Below, piece after piece: positions 7,189 to 15,318 of a stretch of 17,893 nucleotides of DNA. The DNA is from Leptospira adleri (GTDB lineage: Bacteria; Spirochaetota; Leptospiria; Leptospirales; Leptospiraceae), in contig NZ_NPDU01000063.1 in assembly GCF_002811985.1 (NCBI RefSeq), positions 8,836 to 26,728 of the forward strand, read 5' to 3'. The position numbers and the translations under genes are program-made. The notes below the pieces were generated by a model, which saw nothing but the letters and a program-made list of their open reading frames with translations, had not been told where the DNA came from and did no database searches. Position 1 is the first letter of the stretch; the number at the start of each line of letters is the position of its first letter.

Positions 7189-8991
7189 ATGAATCAGTTA
7201 GAATCACGCAAACTTCGATGGAAATTGACGATCGGTTTGGAATTGCTCACTACGATTTTGGCGGTTCCTTTGGCGGTATTATTTATTATCTCTGCGGGAG
7301 GTTATGACTTCGATCAGGCGATCGCGGTCATAACCGCGGCCACGATTTCAACGCTAACTTCTTATATGGTCCCGACGGTTCGTTTTTTTTATCTGGGAAA
7401 AATCCTTCGAAATCTGGAGGATACGAATTGGTTTTCCCTTAATACGCAAGAGAGAGTCGCCGTAAAAACGAAAATTCTCAACTTCCCCGTTTTCAATTCC
7501 TCTTTTTATTTGGTTCAGTGGAGTCTGGGAATTCCTTACGCATGGTGGCTCATGCATTTCTTTTTTACACCGACCTTTTTGGAATCGATTCCCTTTGCTT
7601 TTCTTCCTCTGATCATCTATCCGATTTTGGGAGTTTCACATTTTTTTCTTACCGAATCCAGCTTTGTCGATATCTTAGAATCGGATCGTCTCAACGAAGT
7701 TCAGATCGACGCCGATCGGATTCGAATGGTCGGAGTTCACGCGAGAATTTTCAGCACCATTACGGCGATCGCAATTCTCCCGATCATCATTCTCGGTTAT
7801 CTTTTGTTCGAGGAAACTTCCGGTTGGATCAAACTCGGAGACGTCACCGTTCCGTTGATTCTTACGCTCGTTTTTATGTTGATCGCGGTGGTCGTGGCTT
7901 CTTATCAGCTTTCGCTTACGATCCGGAGAAATTCCGAAAACATGATCCGCATCTTCGGAGAAATGTCCAACGGAAATCTGACTCATATTCTTCCGATGGT
8001 ATCGAGCGACGAACTGGGCTCGAACAGTCGTGCGCTTAACGAATTTGTTAAGCGACTTCGTATTATCGTAAAAAGCGTATCGAGAGAGGCGGAAAAATTA
8101 TCCGGAAGTTCCAAAACTCTCGGAGACAACACGAAAGAATTATCCAGAAAAATGCAGGATCAAGCGGCTTCGACGGAGGAGATGAGTTCCGGAGTCGAAG
8201 AGATTGCGGCTTCGATTCATTCTACTGCGTCGCGTGCGGACGGCCAGACTCAGATCGCAAAAAAGGCCAAATCTTCTCTCGAGGAATTGGAAGGAAGAAT
8301 CCGCCAGGTTCACATGGCGCTTCTGGAAACCAAGGTGGACGCGGATCGTATGAGAAGCGAAACCAAAAGCGGCGAGGACGCGCTGCAGGGAACTCAGAAA
8401 GCGATGGAAGCGATCGAAGAAAGCACTTCCAAGATGGGCGCGACCGTGAACGTGATCAAAGACATCACGGATCGGATCGGCTTACTCTCGTTAAACGCCG
8501 CGATCGAAGCGGCGAGAGCGGGAGAAGCCGGAAAGGGATTTGCGGTCGTCGCCCAAGAAATCGCGAAGCTGGGAGAACAGACTCAAGACAACGCAAAACG
8601 AATCACGACCGCCATTTCCGAAGCCTTGAGCGCGACCAAAAGCGGAAGAGACGTGATCGAGTCCACTCAGACGGTCTTTAAAAGGATCGGAGACACGGTG
8701 GAAATCACGCTCGACCGCGTTTCGGAGGTCGCAAAACTTTCGGATTCTCAACTCGAGGCGAGCGAACAGGTAAAGTCAGCCTTTGCGGATCTTTCCGTAT
8801 CCTCCGATGAAATTCGAAATCATACTCAGGAACAAGCGCAGACTTCGACGGAATTCTCCAAAACGATCGTAGCAATTTCGGAGACGACCGAGTTTCTCAA
8901 TCAAGTTGTTTCCGAAATCGACGAACTTGCGGTCAAACTCAACGAACAGGCCGGAAAACTCAAATCCGAAGTCGAATTCTTTAGAACCTAA
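7189..8991 (+). CDS. Methyl-accepting chemotaxis protein with six-helix membrane sensor
   Basis: A 600-residue chemoreceptor. Six hydrophobic helices are visible (about 13-36, 43-63, 104-126, 135-154, 187-207, 220-245) with only short loops, so there is no large periplasmic ligand domain; sensing is probably within the membrane or through partners. A HAMP-like linker follows (about 245-295), then the long coiled-coil signalling domain. Its hairpin tip, which binds CheA and CheW, is at about 430-460 ([20 protein letters not shown], then FAVVAQEI). The protein ends about residue 600 without a CheR-docking pentapeptide. AAGAG lies 7 bases before the ATG. It is preceded by a 274-base gap after the sigma-like gene and convergent to the M20 peptidase with only 19 bases between stops. 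Confidence 0.95.
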   Translation: MNQLESRKLRWKLTIGLELLTTILAVPLAVLFIISAGGYDFDQAIAVITAATISTLTSYMVPTVRFFYLGKILRNLEDTNWFSLNTQERVAVKTKILNFPVFNSSFYLVQWSLGIPYAWWLMHFFFTPTFLESIPFAFLPLIIYPILGVSHFFLTESSFVDILESDRLNEVQIDADRIRMVGVHARIFSTITAIAILPIIILGYLLFEETSGWIKLGDVTVPLILTLVFMLIAVVVASYQLSLTIRRNSENMIRIFGEMSNGNLTHILPMVSSDELGSNSRALNEFVKRLRIIVKSVSREAEKLSGSSKTLGDNTKELSRKMQDQAASTEEMSSGVEEIAASIHSTASRADGQTQIAKKAKSSLEELEGRIRQVHMALLETKVDADRMRSETKSGEDALQGTQKAMEAIEESTSKMGATVNVIKDITDRIGLLSLNAAIEAARAGEAGKGFAVVAQEIAKLGEQTQDNAKRITTAISEALSATKSGRDVIESTQTVFKRIGDTVEITLDRVSEVAKLSDSQLEASEQVKSAFADLSVSSDEIRNHTQEQAQTSTEFSKTIVAISETTEFLNQVVSEIDELAVKLNEQAGKLKSEVEFFRT

Positions 8992-8995
8992 ACAC

Positions 8996-9009
8996 AAACG
9001 ACTTCGTTT
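8996..9009. terminator. Small hairpin between convergent stops
   Basis: AAACG-ACTT-CGTTT fills almost all of the 19-base gap between the chemoreceptor stop and the M20 peptidase stop. The 5-bp stem is flanked by A- and T-rich bases on each side, as in a minimal bidirectional terminator. The stem is short and AT-rich, so support is weak. Confidence 0.3.
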
Positions 9010-9010
9010 A

Positions 9011-10477
9011 TCAATTCGAAGAATTTAGAATCAACCTTAGATAAAAACGAATCATCTCTTCGTAGTTGGAGATCGAAATTCTTTCGTCGATTCCGTGAAA
9101 TCTTTTTACGTCGTCCGGTTTTACTCTCACCGGAAAAAAACGATACGCGTTATCCGCAACCGCTCCGTAATGAAGCGAGTCTGTATAGGCGGAAACGAGA
9201 GCGGGAGCGACTATCACGTCCGGTATCGTTTCCTGGATCGAACGCCGGATCGTTTCAAAACCGATCGAATCAACGCTCGAAATAGGAGACGGTTCAAAAA
9301 TCGTATCCGGAGAAATCAGACGGATTCTTTCGTCGTTCAGGATCTTCTCAGTTCGATCCAAAACTCCCCGGTGAGAATCGCCTTGAAGAATTCTAAAATT
9401 CACCGTGGCTTCGGCTTTTGCGGGAAGCACGTTGTCCTTAAAACCTCCGGAAATTTTGGTGATCGCCGACGTTGTGTGAAGTTGCGCCCTCGTCGAATTC
9501 TTTTCACTCAGACGCGATTTTAGAATCGGACCGAAGAGCCAGAGATTGCTCATGATCCATCTGGATCCGAACTTCATTTCGGGAGCGAGCCATTGAAACG
9601 TGGTTTTCTGAACGTCCCCCAAAGAAAGCGGAAACGGATTTTTCTCCATCTGGGAAAGGCCGGAGCTAAGAATTCCGATCGCGGTTTCTTGGGGAGGCAT
9701 GGAAGAATGACCTCCTTCCTTGAGATCGACTTCGAGTCCGAGAGAAAGATATCCTTTTCCGGCGATTCCGATCAGGGCTATCGGTTTTTCGATTCCGGGG
9801 ATCAGACCTTCCGCGATGACTTGACCTTCGTCCAAAACGTACTCGAACCTTATATTCTTTTTTTTGAATATTTCAGTGATCGCCTTGGCTCCTAATTTTC
9901 CGTAGATGGTTTCCTCGTCTTGCCCGATCGCGATAAAAATCGAACGTTCCGGAACGTGTCCCCGCTTTATAAGAATTTCAATGGATTCTAATATTGCAAA
10001 TACGCTGCTCTTATCGTCCCAGGCTCCTCTTCCCCAAACGAAGCCGTCTTGAATTTCGCCCCCGAAGGGTTTGCGCGTCCAAAGCGAAGCCGTGGACGGA
10101 TCGACGTCGACTACGTCCGTATGGGCGCAAAGAAGAATCGGTTTTAGATTCGGATTCTTGCCCTGCCACTCGTAAAAGAACGAAAAATTGCTGACTTTCG
10201 TTTTTTTGAGTTTGGATTCTATCGAAGGATAACTTTTTCGAATGTGTTCGTTTAACAAAAGGAATTCGTTCGAGTTCGCGTCCGTATCCGAGAGCGAAGA
10301 TACGGTTTTAAAACGTATGCCCGCCGAAAGCCGACTGACGGCGGCTTCGATCGGAAGGTTCTTCTCCGGAACCGGTTCGATCTTGGTTTGATACGATTTT
10401 ACCGAAAATGTCCGAAAGACCGAAAACAAAAGGACGAGCGAAAGAACGGATAACGTAAGAAGAGAAAACTTTTTCAT
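9011..10477 (-). CDS. M20-family metallopeptidase, PM20D1/carboxypeptidase S-like, membrane-anchored
   Basis: A 488-residue M20 di-zinc hydrolase. The N-terminus (residues 5-20) is a hydrophobic signal anchor with Lys2-Lys3, so the enzyme likely faces the periplasm. Metal and catalytic motifs are complete: CAHTDVV (His119, Asp121), GRGAWDDK (Asp154), GQDEE (Glu188 base, Glu189), VLDEG (Asp216) and FHGIDER (His461). The lid domain motif GGHSSMPP (His257) is present. The pattern is closest to PM20D1/carboxypeptidase S enzymes, which hydrolyse N-acyl amino acids or dipeptides. Its start lies 2 bases after the amidohydrolase stop. AAGGAG is located within the end of that upstream gene, 14 bases from the ATG, so the two are an operon and probably translationally coupled. 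Control is inferred through the TetR operators further upstream. Confidence 0.92.
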   Translation of the reverse strand: MKKFSLLTLSVLSLVLLFSVFRTFSVKSYQTKIEPVPEKNLPIEAAVSRLSAGIRFKTVSSLSDTDANSNEFLLLNEHIRKSYPSIESKLKKTKVSNFSFFYEWQGKNPNLKPILLCAHTDVVDVDPSTASLWTRKPFGGEIQDGFVWGRGAWDDKSSVFAILESIEILIKRGHVPERSIFIAIGQDEETIYGKLGAKAITEIFKKKNIRFEYVLDEGQVIAEGLIPGIEKPIALIGIAGKGYLSLGLEVDLKEGGHSSMPPQETAIGILSSGLSQMEKNPFPLSLGDVQKTTFQWLAPEMKFGSRWIMSNLWLFGPILKSRLSEKNSTRAQLHTTSAITKISGGFKDNVLPAKAEATVNFRILQGDSHRGVLDRTEKILNDERIRLISPDTIFEPSPISSVDSIGFETIRRSIQETIPDVIVAPALVSAYTDSLHYGAVADNAYRFFPVRVKPDDVKRFHGIDERISISNYEEMIRFYLRLILNSSN

Positions 10478-10479
10478 GG

Positions 10480-11940
10480 TCAGTGTTTAAACTCCTTCGT
10501 TTGTTTTTCCAGCGCTAATTTTCCTAAAAGCATGGAGAGTTGTTCGAAGAGGGGTTTGGATTGTTGTTCTCTGAACTCTTGGACTAGAAAATCCAAATCT
10601 TTTTTTAGATACAATTTTCCGCGAGCTACCACCGCATAAAGACTGGAAGTTTTTGTCATATCGTTAGTAGGATCCTCTCTAAAGATCAAAAGATCGGGCG
10701 ACGCACCTTCTTGAATGGAGAAGGAAGCCTCGTTTTGTATCGCGCGATTAGCGTCCACCGTCGCCATTCTCCAGACGTCGTAGGCTGGAATTCCCGCTTC
10801 CCTGAAAATATTCATTTCCTGAAGAAGACTCGCTCCCGGAACGACAAAGGGTTGTTGTGCATCCGAACCCAGATGAAGAGTAGCGCCAGCCTGGAAAAGT
10901 TTTCGAAGCAGAGATTTCTTTTTTAAAAGCGCCGCTTGAACGTGGTCCTTTAGAAATGCGCTTTCGATTCCTCGATAAGCGGGAATTCCTATCTCCGGGT
11001 TCCAGACGACTTCCCTGTAAAAACGGGGCATGAGCGCGACGGAAGGATCTTTTCTGGCGGCTTCGTAATCGGAAAATAATAAAAGTCTTTCGGAGGCGAC
11101 TAACGTGGGCGTGTTCGCGATTTTGTTTTTTACGGAAAATTTTACGATGTCGTTTAACAATTCTTCGTTTACTTGGGCCCAATCCGAACCTCGGTTTAGG
11201 ACGCTGTCTTTTTCCAAAAACTTCGGCCTCGGGATTCCGAAAAAATGCTGAACATCGGGAATATTAGATTCTTCGTAAGTCATTCCGAAGGGGACGTGAC
11301 CGATTACGGGAAGTCCTTCCTTGTTTGCGGTTTCGACTATCGCGTGTATCATGGACGCGCTGAGATTTTCGTAAGATTTGACGCAATCGGCTCCTCTTTT
11401 TTTGAGTTCTCGAACCGCGTTTGCGGCTTCCTCCGGAGAATTTACTATGATCGAATTCTTCCATCTTGGAATTCCGGAGGTAACGAACGCGTCGCAGGAA
11501 ACGATCTTGGGTCCGAAAAAAATTCCTTCGTCGATTCCTTTTTTTGCGTAAGGAACGGCGGTTCCGTCGATATCGCCGGCGATTCTTACGCTCGTAACTC
11601 CGTGCGAAAGATAGAGGAGTGAAAAATACGGGATCAAATCCAAAAGGTTGTGGGGAGGAAGGTGAGCGTGCATATCGACGATTCCCGGAGTGACGGTCAT
11701 TCCCGAAAATTCACCGGCGATTTCGTGTTTGTCCTTTCGAATTTTAAGAATTTTGTTGTTTCTAAATTCGAGACTGAGCTTTGAAAAATTCCTTCGATCG
11801 GGATCGAATACTCGGATCTGATCCAAAATAAAATCCGTCCTAGGATGAATCCCGATCACCGGATACGACAAAGACCTCCAAAGAATCAGAATAAAACCCG
11901 CGACGACGCATAACAACGCTATGATGATCTTTTGTTTCAT
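10480..11940 (-). CDS. Membrane-anchored amidohydrolase (imidazolonepropionase/prolidase-like metal-dependent hydrolase)
   Basis: A 486-residue amidohydrolase-superfamily enzyme. Residues 4-21 form an uncleaved-looking signal anchor after Lys2 and Lys4, placing the domain in the periplasm. All superfamily ligands are visible: DMHAH (His91, His93), VKSYENL (Lys188, the likely carboxylated lysine), GHVPFG (His215), QHFFG (His232) and LGSDAQQ (Asp360). The subtype, with the HxH...K...H...H...D arrangement and the later SPDLLIF segment, is common to prolidase-like and imidazolonepropionase-like hydrolases acting on cyclic amides or Xaa-Pro/acyl-amino substrates; the actual substrate is unknown. 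AAAGGAAA lies 4-5 bases before the ATG. It is the first gene of a two-gene operon with the M20 peptidase and is transcribed divergently from the TetR regulator, with an operator between its -35 and -10. Confidence 0.9.
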   Translation of the reverse strand: MKQKIIIALLCVVAGFILILWRSLSYPVIGIHPRTDFILDQIRVFDPDRRNFSKLSLEFRNNKILKIRKDKHEIAGEFSGMTVTPGIVDMHAHLPPHNLLDLIPYFSLLYLSHGVTSVRIAGDIDGTAVPYAKKGIDEGIFFGPKIVSCDAFVTSGIPRWKNSIIVNSPEEAANAVRELKKRGADCVKSYENLSASMIHAIVETANKEGLPVIGHVPFGMTYEESNIPDVQHFFGIPRPKFLEKDSVLNRGSDWAQVNEELLNDIVKFSVKNKIANTPTLVASERLLLFSDYEAARKDPSVALMPRFYREVVWNPEIGIPAYRGIESAFLKDHVQAALLKKKSLLRKLFQAGATLHLGSDAQQPFVVPGASLLQEMNIFREAGIPAYDVWRMATVDANRAIQNEASFSIQEGASPDLLIFREDPTNDMTKTSSLYAVVARGKLYLKKDLDFLVQEFREQQSKPLFEQLSMLLGKLALEKQTKEFKH

Positions 11941-11963
11941 AAGTTTCCTTTTGTTTTTAAAAG

Positions 11964-11976
11964 TGAGGATTGCTCA
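11964..11976. promoter_or_regulatory. TetR-type operator 1 (TGAGGATTGCTCA)
   Basis: An imperfect inverted repeat, TGAG-GATTG-CTCA, within GTGAGGATTGCTCATTT, which differs at one base from operator 2 lying 34 bases away (about three helical turns). It lies 24 bases before the amidohydrolase start. Confidence 0.75.
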
Positions 11977-11993
11977 TTTATTTGATAGGCTTA

Positions 11994-12022
11994 ATTGTGA
12001 GGATTCCTCATTTTTTTGTCAA
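11994..12022 (-). promoter_or_regulatory. Sigma-70-type promoter for the amidohydrolase/M20 operon
   Basis: On the minus strand TTGACA (12022-12017) is followed after exactly 17 bases by CACAAT (11999-11994), a good -35 and a four-of-six -10. The start site would be near 11987, giving a leader of about 45 bases that also includes operator 1. Confidence 0.55.
11998..12010. promoter_or_regulatory. TetR-type operator 2 (TGAGGATTCCTCA)
   Basis: A perfect palindrome TGAGGA-T-TCCTCA in the 97-base region between the divergent amidohydrolase and TetR genes. It falls inside the 17-base spacer of the predicted amidohydrolase promoter, so bound repressor would block RNA polymerase directly. It is also 27 bases before the TetR start, which fits autoregulation. 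Confidence 0.78.
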
Positions 12023-12037
12023 GAATGATTTGATTGA

Positions 12038-12721
12038 ATGAAAAAAGAAAGATTACAATATGGCAGAATGGACGGAGAGTCGTTTTTGCTTACAAGGGCC
12101 AACCCGGTCCAAAAGAGAGCCCGCGAGAAACAGGAATCCATTCTAAATTCCGCCAAAGAATTGATTCTAAAAGTCGGCCCGGATCGTTTTACTCTTCAGG
12201 AAATCGCGGATTATATCGGTTCGCCGATCGGAACGATCTATCGTTATTATTCGGGAAAACCCGCCATTTTGAGAGCCCTTGCGCAATCTCATCTGGATGC
12301 TCTTCGTTTCGATCTTGCAAAGGAGCTCGGTCAGTATCGCGCTAAAAAACCGGACGAGATTCAATTCCAAAGGGTGATCAAAAAAATTCTGGAACTTTTT
12401 GAAAACGCTTATTCGAGCGACCCCGTTTTTCAGATCGTCTGGAGCGGTTCGCAGGCGTATCCGACTCTTCGAGAATTGGATCTGGAAGACACAAAGAAGA
12501 ATGCCGAGATCATAGCCGATTCGATCGAATGTTTTGTTCCTCGGATGAAAAGGCAAAGATTGTCAGATCTTTGTATTCTTGTTTGCGATTCCATCGGAAG
12601 CGCGTTGCGGCTAACGTCGATGATGGAGGAGAAGGAAAAAAGAGGCGTTCTCTCGCAGTTACGCGGAATGATTACGAATCACCTCTATTCCGCCTATAAA
12701 AGTTTCGGACCGGTAAAATAA
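12038..12721 (+). CDS. TetR/AcrR family transcriptional regulator
   Basis: A 227-residue regulator. The N-terminal DNA-binding domain spans about residues 25-80, with the helix-turn-helix at 51-72 (FTLQEIADYIGSPIGTIYRYY), the classic TetR pattern ending in Y-x-Y-x-x-x-K. The C-terminal all-helical part, a ligand and dimerisation domain, does not show a recognisable ligand class. ATG 12038 is taken as the start; ATG 12068 (residue 11) is possible, and neither has a clear ribosome binding site. It is divergent from the amidohydrolase/M20 operon with two near-identical operators between, so it most likely represses that operon and itself. The gene ends 6 bases before a convergent small membrane protein gene. 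Confidence 0.9.
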   Translation: MKKERLQYGRMDGESFLLTRANPVQKRAREKQESILNSAKELILKVGPDRFTLQEIADYIGSPIGTIYRYYSGKPAILRALAQSHLDALRFDLAKELGQYRAKKPDEIQFQRVIKKILELFENAYSSDPVFQIVWSGSQAYPTLRELDLEDTKKNAEIIADSIECFVPRMKRQRLSDLCILVCDSIGSALRLTSMMEEKEKRGVLSQLRGMITNHLYSAYKSFGPVK

Positions 12722-12727
12722 AGACTT

Positions 12728-13087
12728 CTATCTTACTTCAAGTTTCGGAGTTTTCAAAACTACATTTAATCCCCCGATCATCGAACCGAAGATCAGACTT
12801 GCGACGATCAAAGGAATGAGATGAGAATAATTTCCCGGGATTACGACTAACGCGATAAACCATGGAAGGTTCATGAGCTCCGTAAAAATCAAAACGCTCC
12901 AAAATTTCGAAAATCCGGTTTCTACGAGACTTACAATCATCCCGCAGGAAAACCAAAATAAAATCGATTGTACTAAAACCCAAAGCCCCGTGTTCGGATC
13001 CGCCAATCCGACCAAAAGACCCTCCGATATTCCGGCCGCGCCGCCGATTAAAAAGGCGTTTCTCCAACGAAGTTGATTCTGATTCAT
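12728..13087 (-). CDS. Small four-helix membrane protein of unknown function
   Basis: A 119-residue hydrophobic protein I cannot assign. Four membrane segments are visible at about 10-28, 33-54, 62-82 and 88-110, with a Gly-rich first helix (IGGAAGISEGLLVG) and a short basic C-terminus. The start is well supported by TAAGGAG, 6 bases ahead of ATG 13087. It is convergent with the TetR gene with 6 bases between stops, so there is no room for an independent terminator. No signal peptide, metal or catalytic motif is seen. Confidence 0.8.
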   Translation of the reverse strand: MNQNQLRWRNAFLIGGAAGISEGLLVGLADPNTGLWVLVQSILFWFSCGMIVSLVETGFSKFWSVLIFTELMNLPWFIALVVIPGNYSHLIPLIVASLIFGSMIGGLNVVLKTPKLEVR

Positions 13088-13450
13088 ACGTGCTCCTTAC
13101 CCGTTCAGGGTTTTTACTTTTTCGAAAACGTAAAATAGAATTCCATTCCGCTCCGTATTTTATTAACACGGAATATGCTTAACTTCTAAAGTAGTCAGCC
13201 AAACCTGTCATATTTCTTTCAGGATGCGCCTTTTTTATTCTCGATTTCGATTTTTTTTAAAGCAAGAATGGAGTCGTTTTTCGGCAACGATTCCGTCCGC
13301 TTCTTAATCAAACGCGCAAATGTCGGACTTCGATTGATCAATGAACCTCCAAAGAAAGGGAATGAAATCCGTAGTTTGCCGCTGAATTTTATACAATCGC
13401 AAAATTCTTTTTTGTTATATTCCAAGTAGAAAATCAAAAGAGAAGCGGAT
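13088..13450. other. Intergenic region between divergent small membrane protein and thioesterase
   Basis: A 363-base AT-rich stretch with no supported gene. A 72-codon minus-strand frame (13219-13437) needs a TTG start without a ribosome binding site and is rejected as a gene, though its composition is more codon-like than the surrounding DNA and it may be a decayed or dispersed repeat. A palindrome ATTGATCAAT lies at 13333-13342. TATATT at 13416-13421 is a possible -10 for the thioesterase; no matching -35 is evident. Confidence 0.5.
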
Positions 13451-13903
13451 ATGCAGAATCAAAACACGGAATCAAGACTGATTCAAACGCAGGAATATTT
13501 CACTGAAGTGCGTTGGCAGGAGATCGATCAAAATAAACACGTCAATAATATCGTGTTTTTGGGATATTTCGACGAAGCGAGGTTTCGCGCCATGATTGGA
13601 TCCGGCGTGGATATGAATCGTCTGCTCAAGGAATTTGGAATCAGTCCGGTTGTGACCAAGATAGAATTGGAATATAAACTCGAACTTACTTATCCGGAGA
13701 AGATCCGTATCGATTCCAAAATCAGATTCGACGGAAAAATAAAGGCGTTTCACGATCAATACGCGTATCGTCTTTCGGACGGAAAACTCGTAGCCGTTTG
13801 TGTCGCGCATTGGTTTCTTATGGATATTGAAAAGAGAAAACCGGTCGCGCTCGCGCAGATAGGAATCGATTCCGCAAATCCGGAATTATCCTCTCTAAAT
13901 TAG
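13451..13903 (+). CDS. Acyl-CoA thioesterase, hot-dog fold (4HBT-like)
   Basis: A 150-residue single hot-dog domain. The motif EIDQNKHVNNIVFLGYFDEAR (about residues 24-44) is the family signature, with Asp26, the His30-Val-Asn-Asn segment and Glu42 on the central helix; the Asp and the helix end form the active site in 4-hydroxybenzoyl-CoA-type thioesterases. The later strands are typical in length and the protein is complete. It is cytoplasmic, and would hydrolyse an acyl-CoA. AGAAG precedes the ATG at 7 bases. It is convergent to the patatin-like gene and not in an operon, so the substrate class cannot be read from context. Confidence 0.88.
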   Translation: MQNQNTESRLIQTQEYFTEVRWQEIDQNKHVNNIVFLGYFDEARFRAMIGSGVDMNRLLKEFGISPVVTKIELEYKLELTYPEKIRIDSKIRFDGKIKAFHDQYAYRLSDGKLVAVCVAHWFLMDIEKRKPVALAQIGIDSANPELSSLN

Positions 13904-13964
13904 TAATTTATAATTTACTTTTGTGTTTGCTTATAGACAAAACGAATCTGTCCTGTGAAAATCG

Positions 13965-13985
13965 TATCCGCGTTTATTACGGATA
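13965..13985. terminator. Hairpin between thioesterase and patatin-like stops
   Basis: TATCCG (13965-13970) and CGGATA (13980-13985) enclose a 9-base loop, and the second arm ends one base before the patatin-like stop codon read from the minus strand. The T-rich tract that an intrinsic terminator needs is only weak here. It is the only stem in the 83-base convergent gap. Confidence 0.3.
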
Positions 13986-13986
13986 A

Positions 13987-14967
13987 TTATAAAATTTTCC
14001 AGCCCTTGTCTTTGAGTTTGGTCTTAAAATGTGAAAATTCCTCCTTGATCGAAGCAACGGCCTTGAAACCGGCCTCGATTCCGCGATTGATGGAACGAGT
14101 GAGTTTATCCGCGCTCGTCGTCACCATCGTGAGTTCCTGATGAGAAGGGGATATGACCTGGATTCTTACGTCCTTAGGCGGGTGTTTTATGATCTGCATC
14201 GCTCGATTGTACATCGTGTGGTGCACTTTGGTGATCATGTGATTTAATTTTTTATTGGAAGGATAAGCAAGCCAACCGGAAAATTTGGAGATCGGATCGC
14301 TGAATTCGTCGCGGCTGCTATTTAAGACAACCGTAATATCCTTGTATCCCGCCTCGATTACTTTTTCCAAAGGGATCGGATCCGCGATTCCGCCGTCTCC
14401 GTAAAATTGTCCGTCCAGTTTCCATTTCCCTCTCGTCGCGATCGGAAGTGAAGTCGCCGCTTTGAGAAGATTCAGCGCGTTAGACGCGGATGCTTTGATG
14501 TATTCAGCCTGGAGTTTTGCAAGGTTGGTCACCGCCACGTAAAGAGGAGGCGCTTCCTTCTTGTCGAAATTTTCGGATGGAAGTCTGTATTTTTCGCCAA
14601 AGATAAAGTCTATTAGATATTCCTGATCAAGAACCGTTTTTCCTTTGAAAGGATTTAAGAATGAAATAAATTTATTTCCGTTCAGTTCCTTTTTCCAGAT
14701 ATCCAAAATCCGAATCGATTCTTCATAACTCTCTTCGAAACCCGCCGCATAATAAGCCGCGGAACAGGAACCGGAGGAAACGCCCACGATGAGATCGAAA
14801 TGAGTCGAAGGGATGTATTGATGCAAAGCCGCAAGAACTCCGCCTGCAAAAGAACCCTTCATCCCTCCGCCGGCGACGATAAGAGCCGTGGATTTTTTTC
14901 CCGGTTTGGGGAGGAGATGATTGGAACCGGGGAAGGTTTCTTTTCCCGGAGTAAAATAAGAACTCAT
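13987..14967 (-). CDS. Patatin-like phospholipase
   Basis: A 326-residue patatin-domain protein. All catalytic elements are present: the oxyanion-hole glycine motif GGGMKG (33-38), the nucleophile elbow GVSSG with Ser64, and the DGG motif with Asp191 completing the Ser-Asp dyad. The domain runs to about residue 205, followed by a C-terminal segment rich in Lys and charged helices. No signal peptide, so it is a cytoplasmic or peripheral lipid acyl hydrolase, and may be secreted by other routes. The ATG at 14967 has no clear ribosome binding site. It is convergent to the thioesterase gene and divergent from the outer-membrane protein over 351 bases. The lipid substrate cannot be inferred. Confidence 0.92.
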   Translation of the reverse strand: MSSYFTPGKETFPGSNHLLPKPGKKSTALIVAGGGMKGSFAGGVLAALHQYIPSTHFDLIVGVSSGSCSAAYYAAGFEESYEESIRILDIWKKELNGNKFISFLNPFKGKTVLDQEYLIDFIFGEKYRLPSENFDKKEAPPLYVAVTNLAKLQAEYIKASASNALNLLKAATSLPIATRGKWKLDGQFYGDGGIADPIPLEKVIEAGYKDITVVLNSSRDEFSDPISKFSGWLAYPSNKKLNHMITKVHHTMYNRAMQIIKHPPKDVRIQVISPSHQELTMVTTSADKLTRSINRGIEAGFKAVASIKEEFSHFKTKLKDKGWKIL

Positions 14968-15318
14968 ACGTTCAGCTTTTTAAAGAGTAGAATTCTTTCA
15001 ATGAGGATATGGTTTATTTTTTTAGAATTTTAGAATTCGGATCGATGTCGCCCTTCGGCTCCAAACTTCGCCGTGAAAGGACGTCTAACGGAGTAATTCG
15101 ATTCGGACAAAACGCTTCTCCAAAAAGAGAGCGTGTTTCGCAACGCCGATTCTTGAATTCCTATCCGAGATTTAGAATTCTCGAATTCGAGTTGATTCCC
15201 TTTCAATCTTGGTTCTAAATTGTAGAATCGATTGAAAACCCGAAAGTCGATTCCAAAAAAAAGACAAACAGTTTAAGTCCGATCTTTAAGTAAGAAAGAC
15301 GAAAGACAATGAGGTCAT
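14968..15318. other. Intergenic region between patatin-like and outer-membrane protein genes
   Basis: A 351-base divergent promoter region with no supported gene. It holds short TTTAGAATTC direct repeats, a 12-base palindrome CTCGAATTCGAG (15180-15191) and a purine-rich end with GAGGT just before the outer-membrane protein ATG. A 69-codon plus-strand frame (15009-15218) has no ribosome binding site and is rejected. Confidence 0.5.

Noticed and set aside
7518..8039. Plus-strand 173-codon frame inside the chemoreceptor gene
   Set aside because: It lies within the well-supported chemoreceptor in another frame and is Arg/Ser/His-rich nonsense; a codon-bias shadow. The same holds for antisense frames such as those at 1872-2252, 9095-9523 and 12167-12556.
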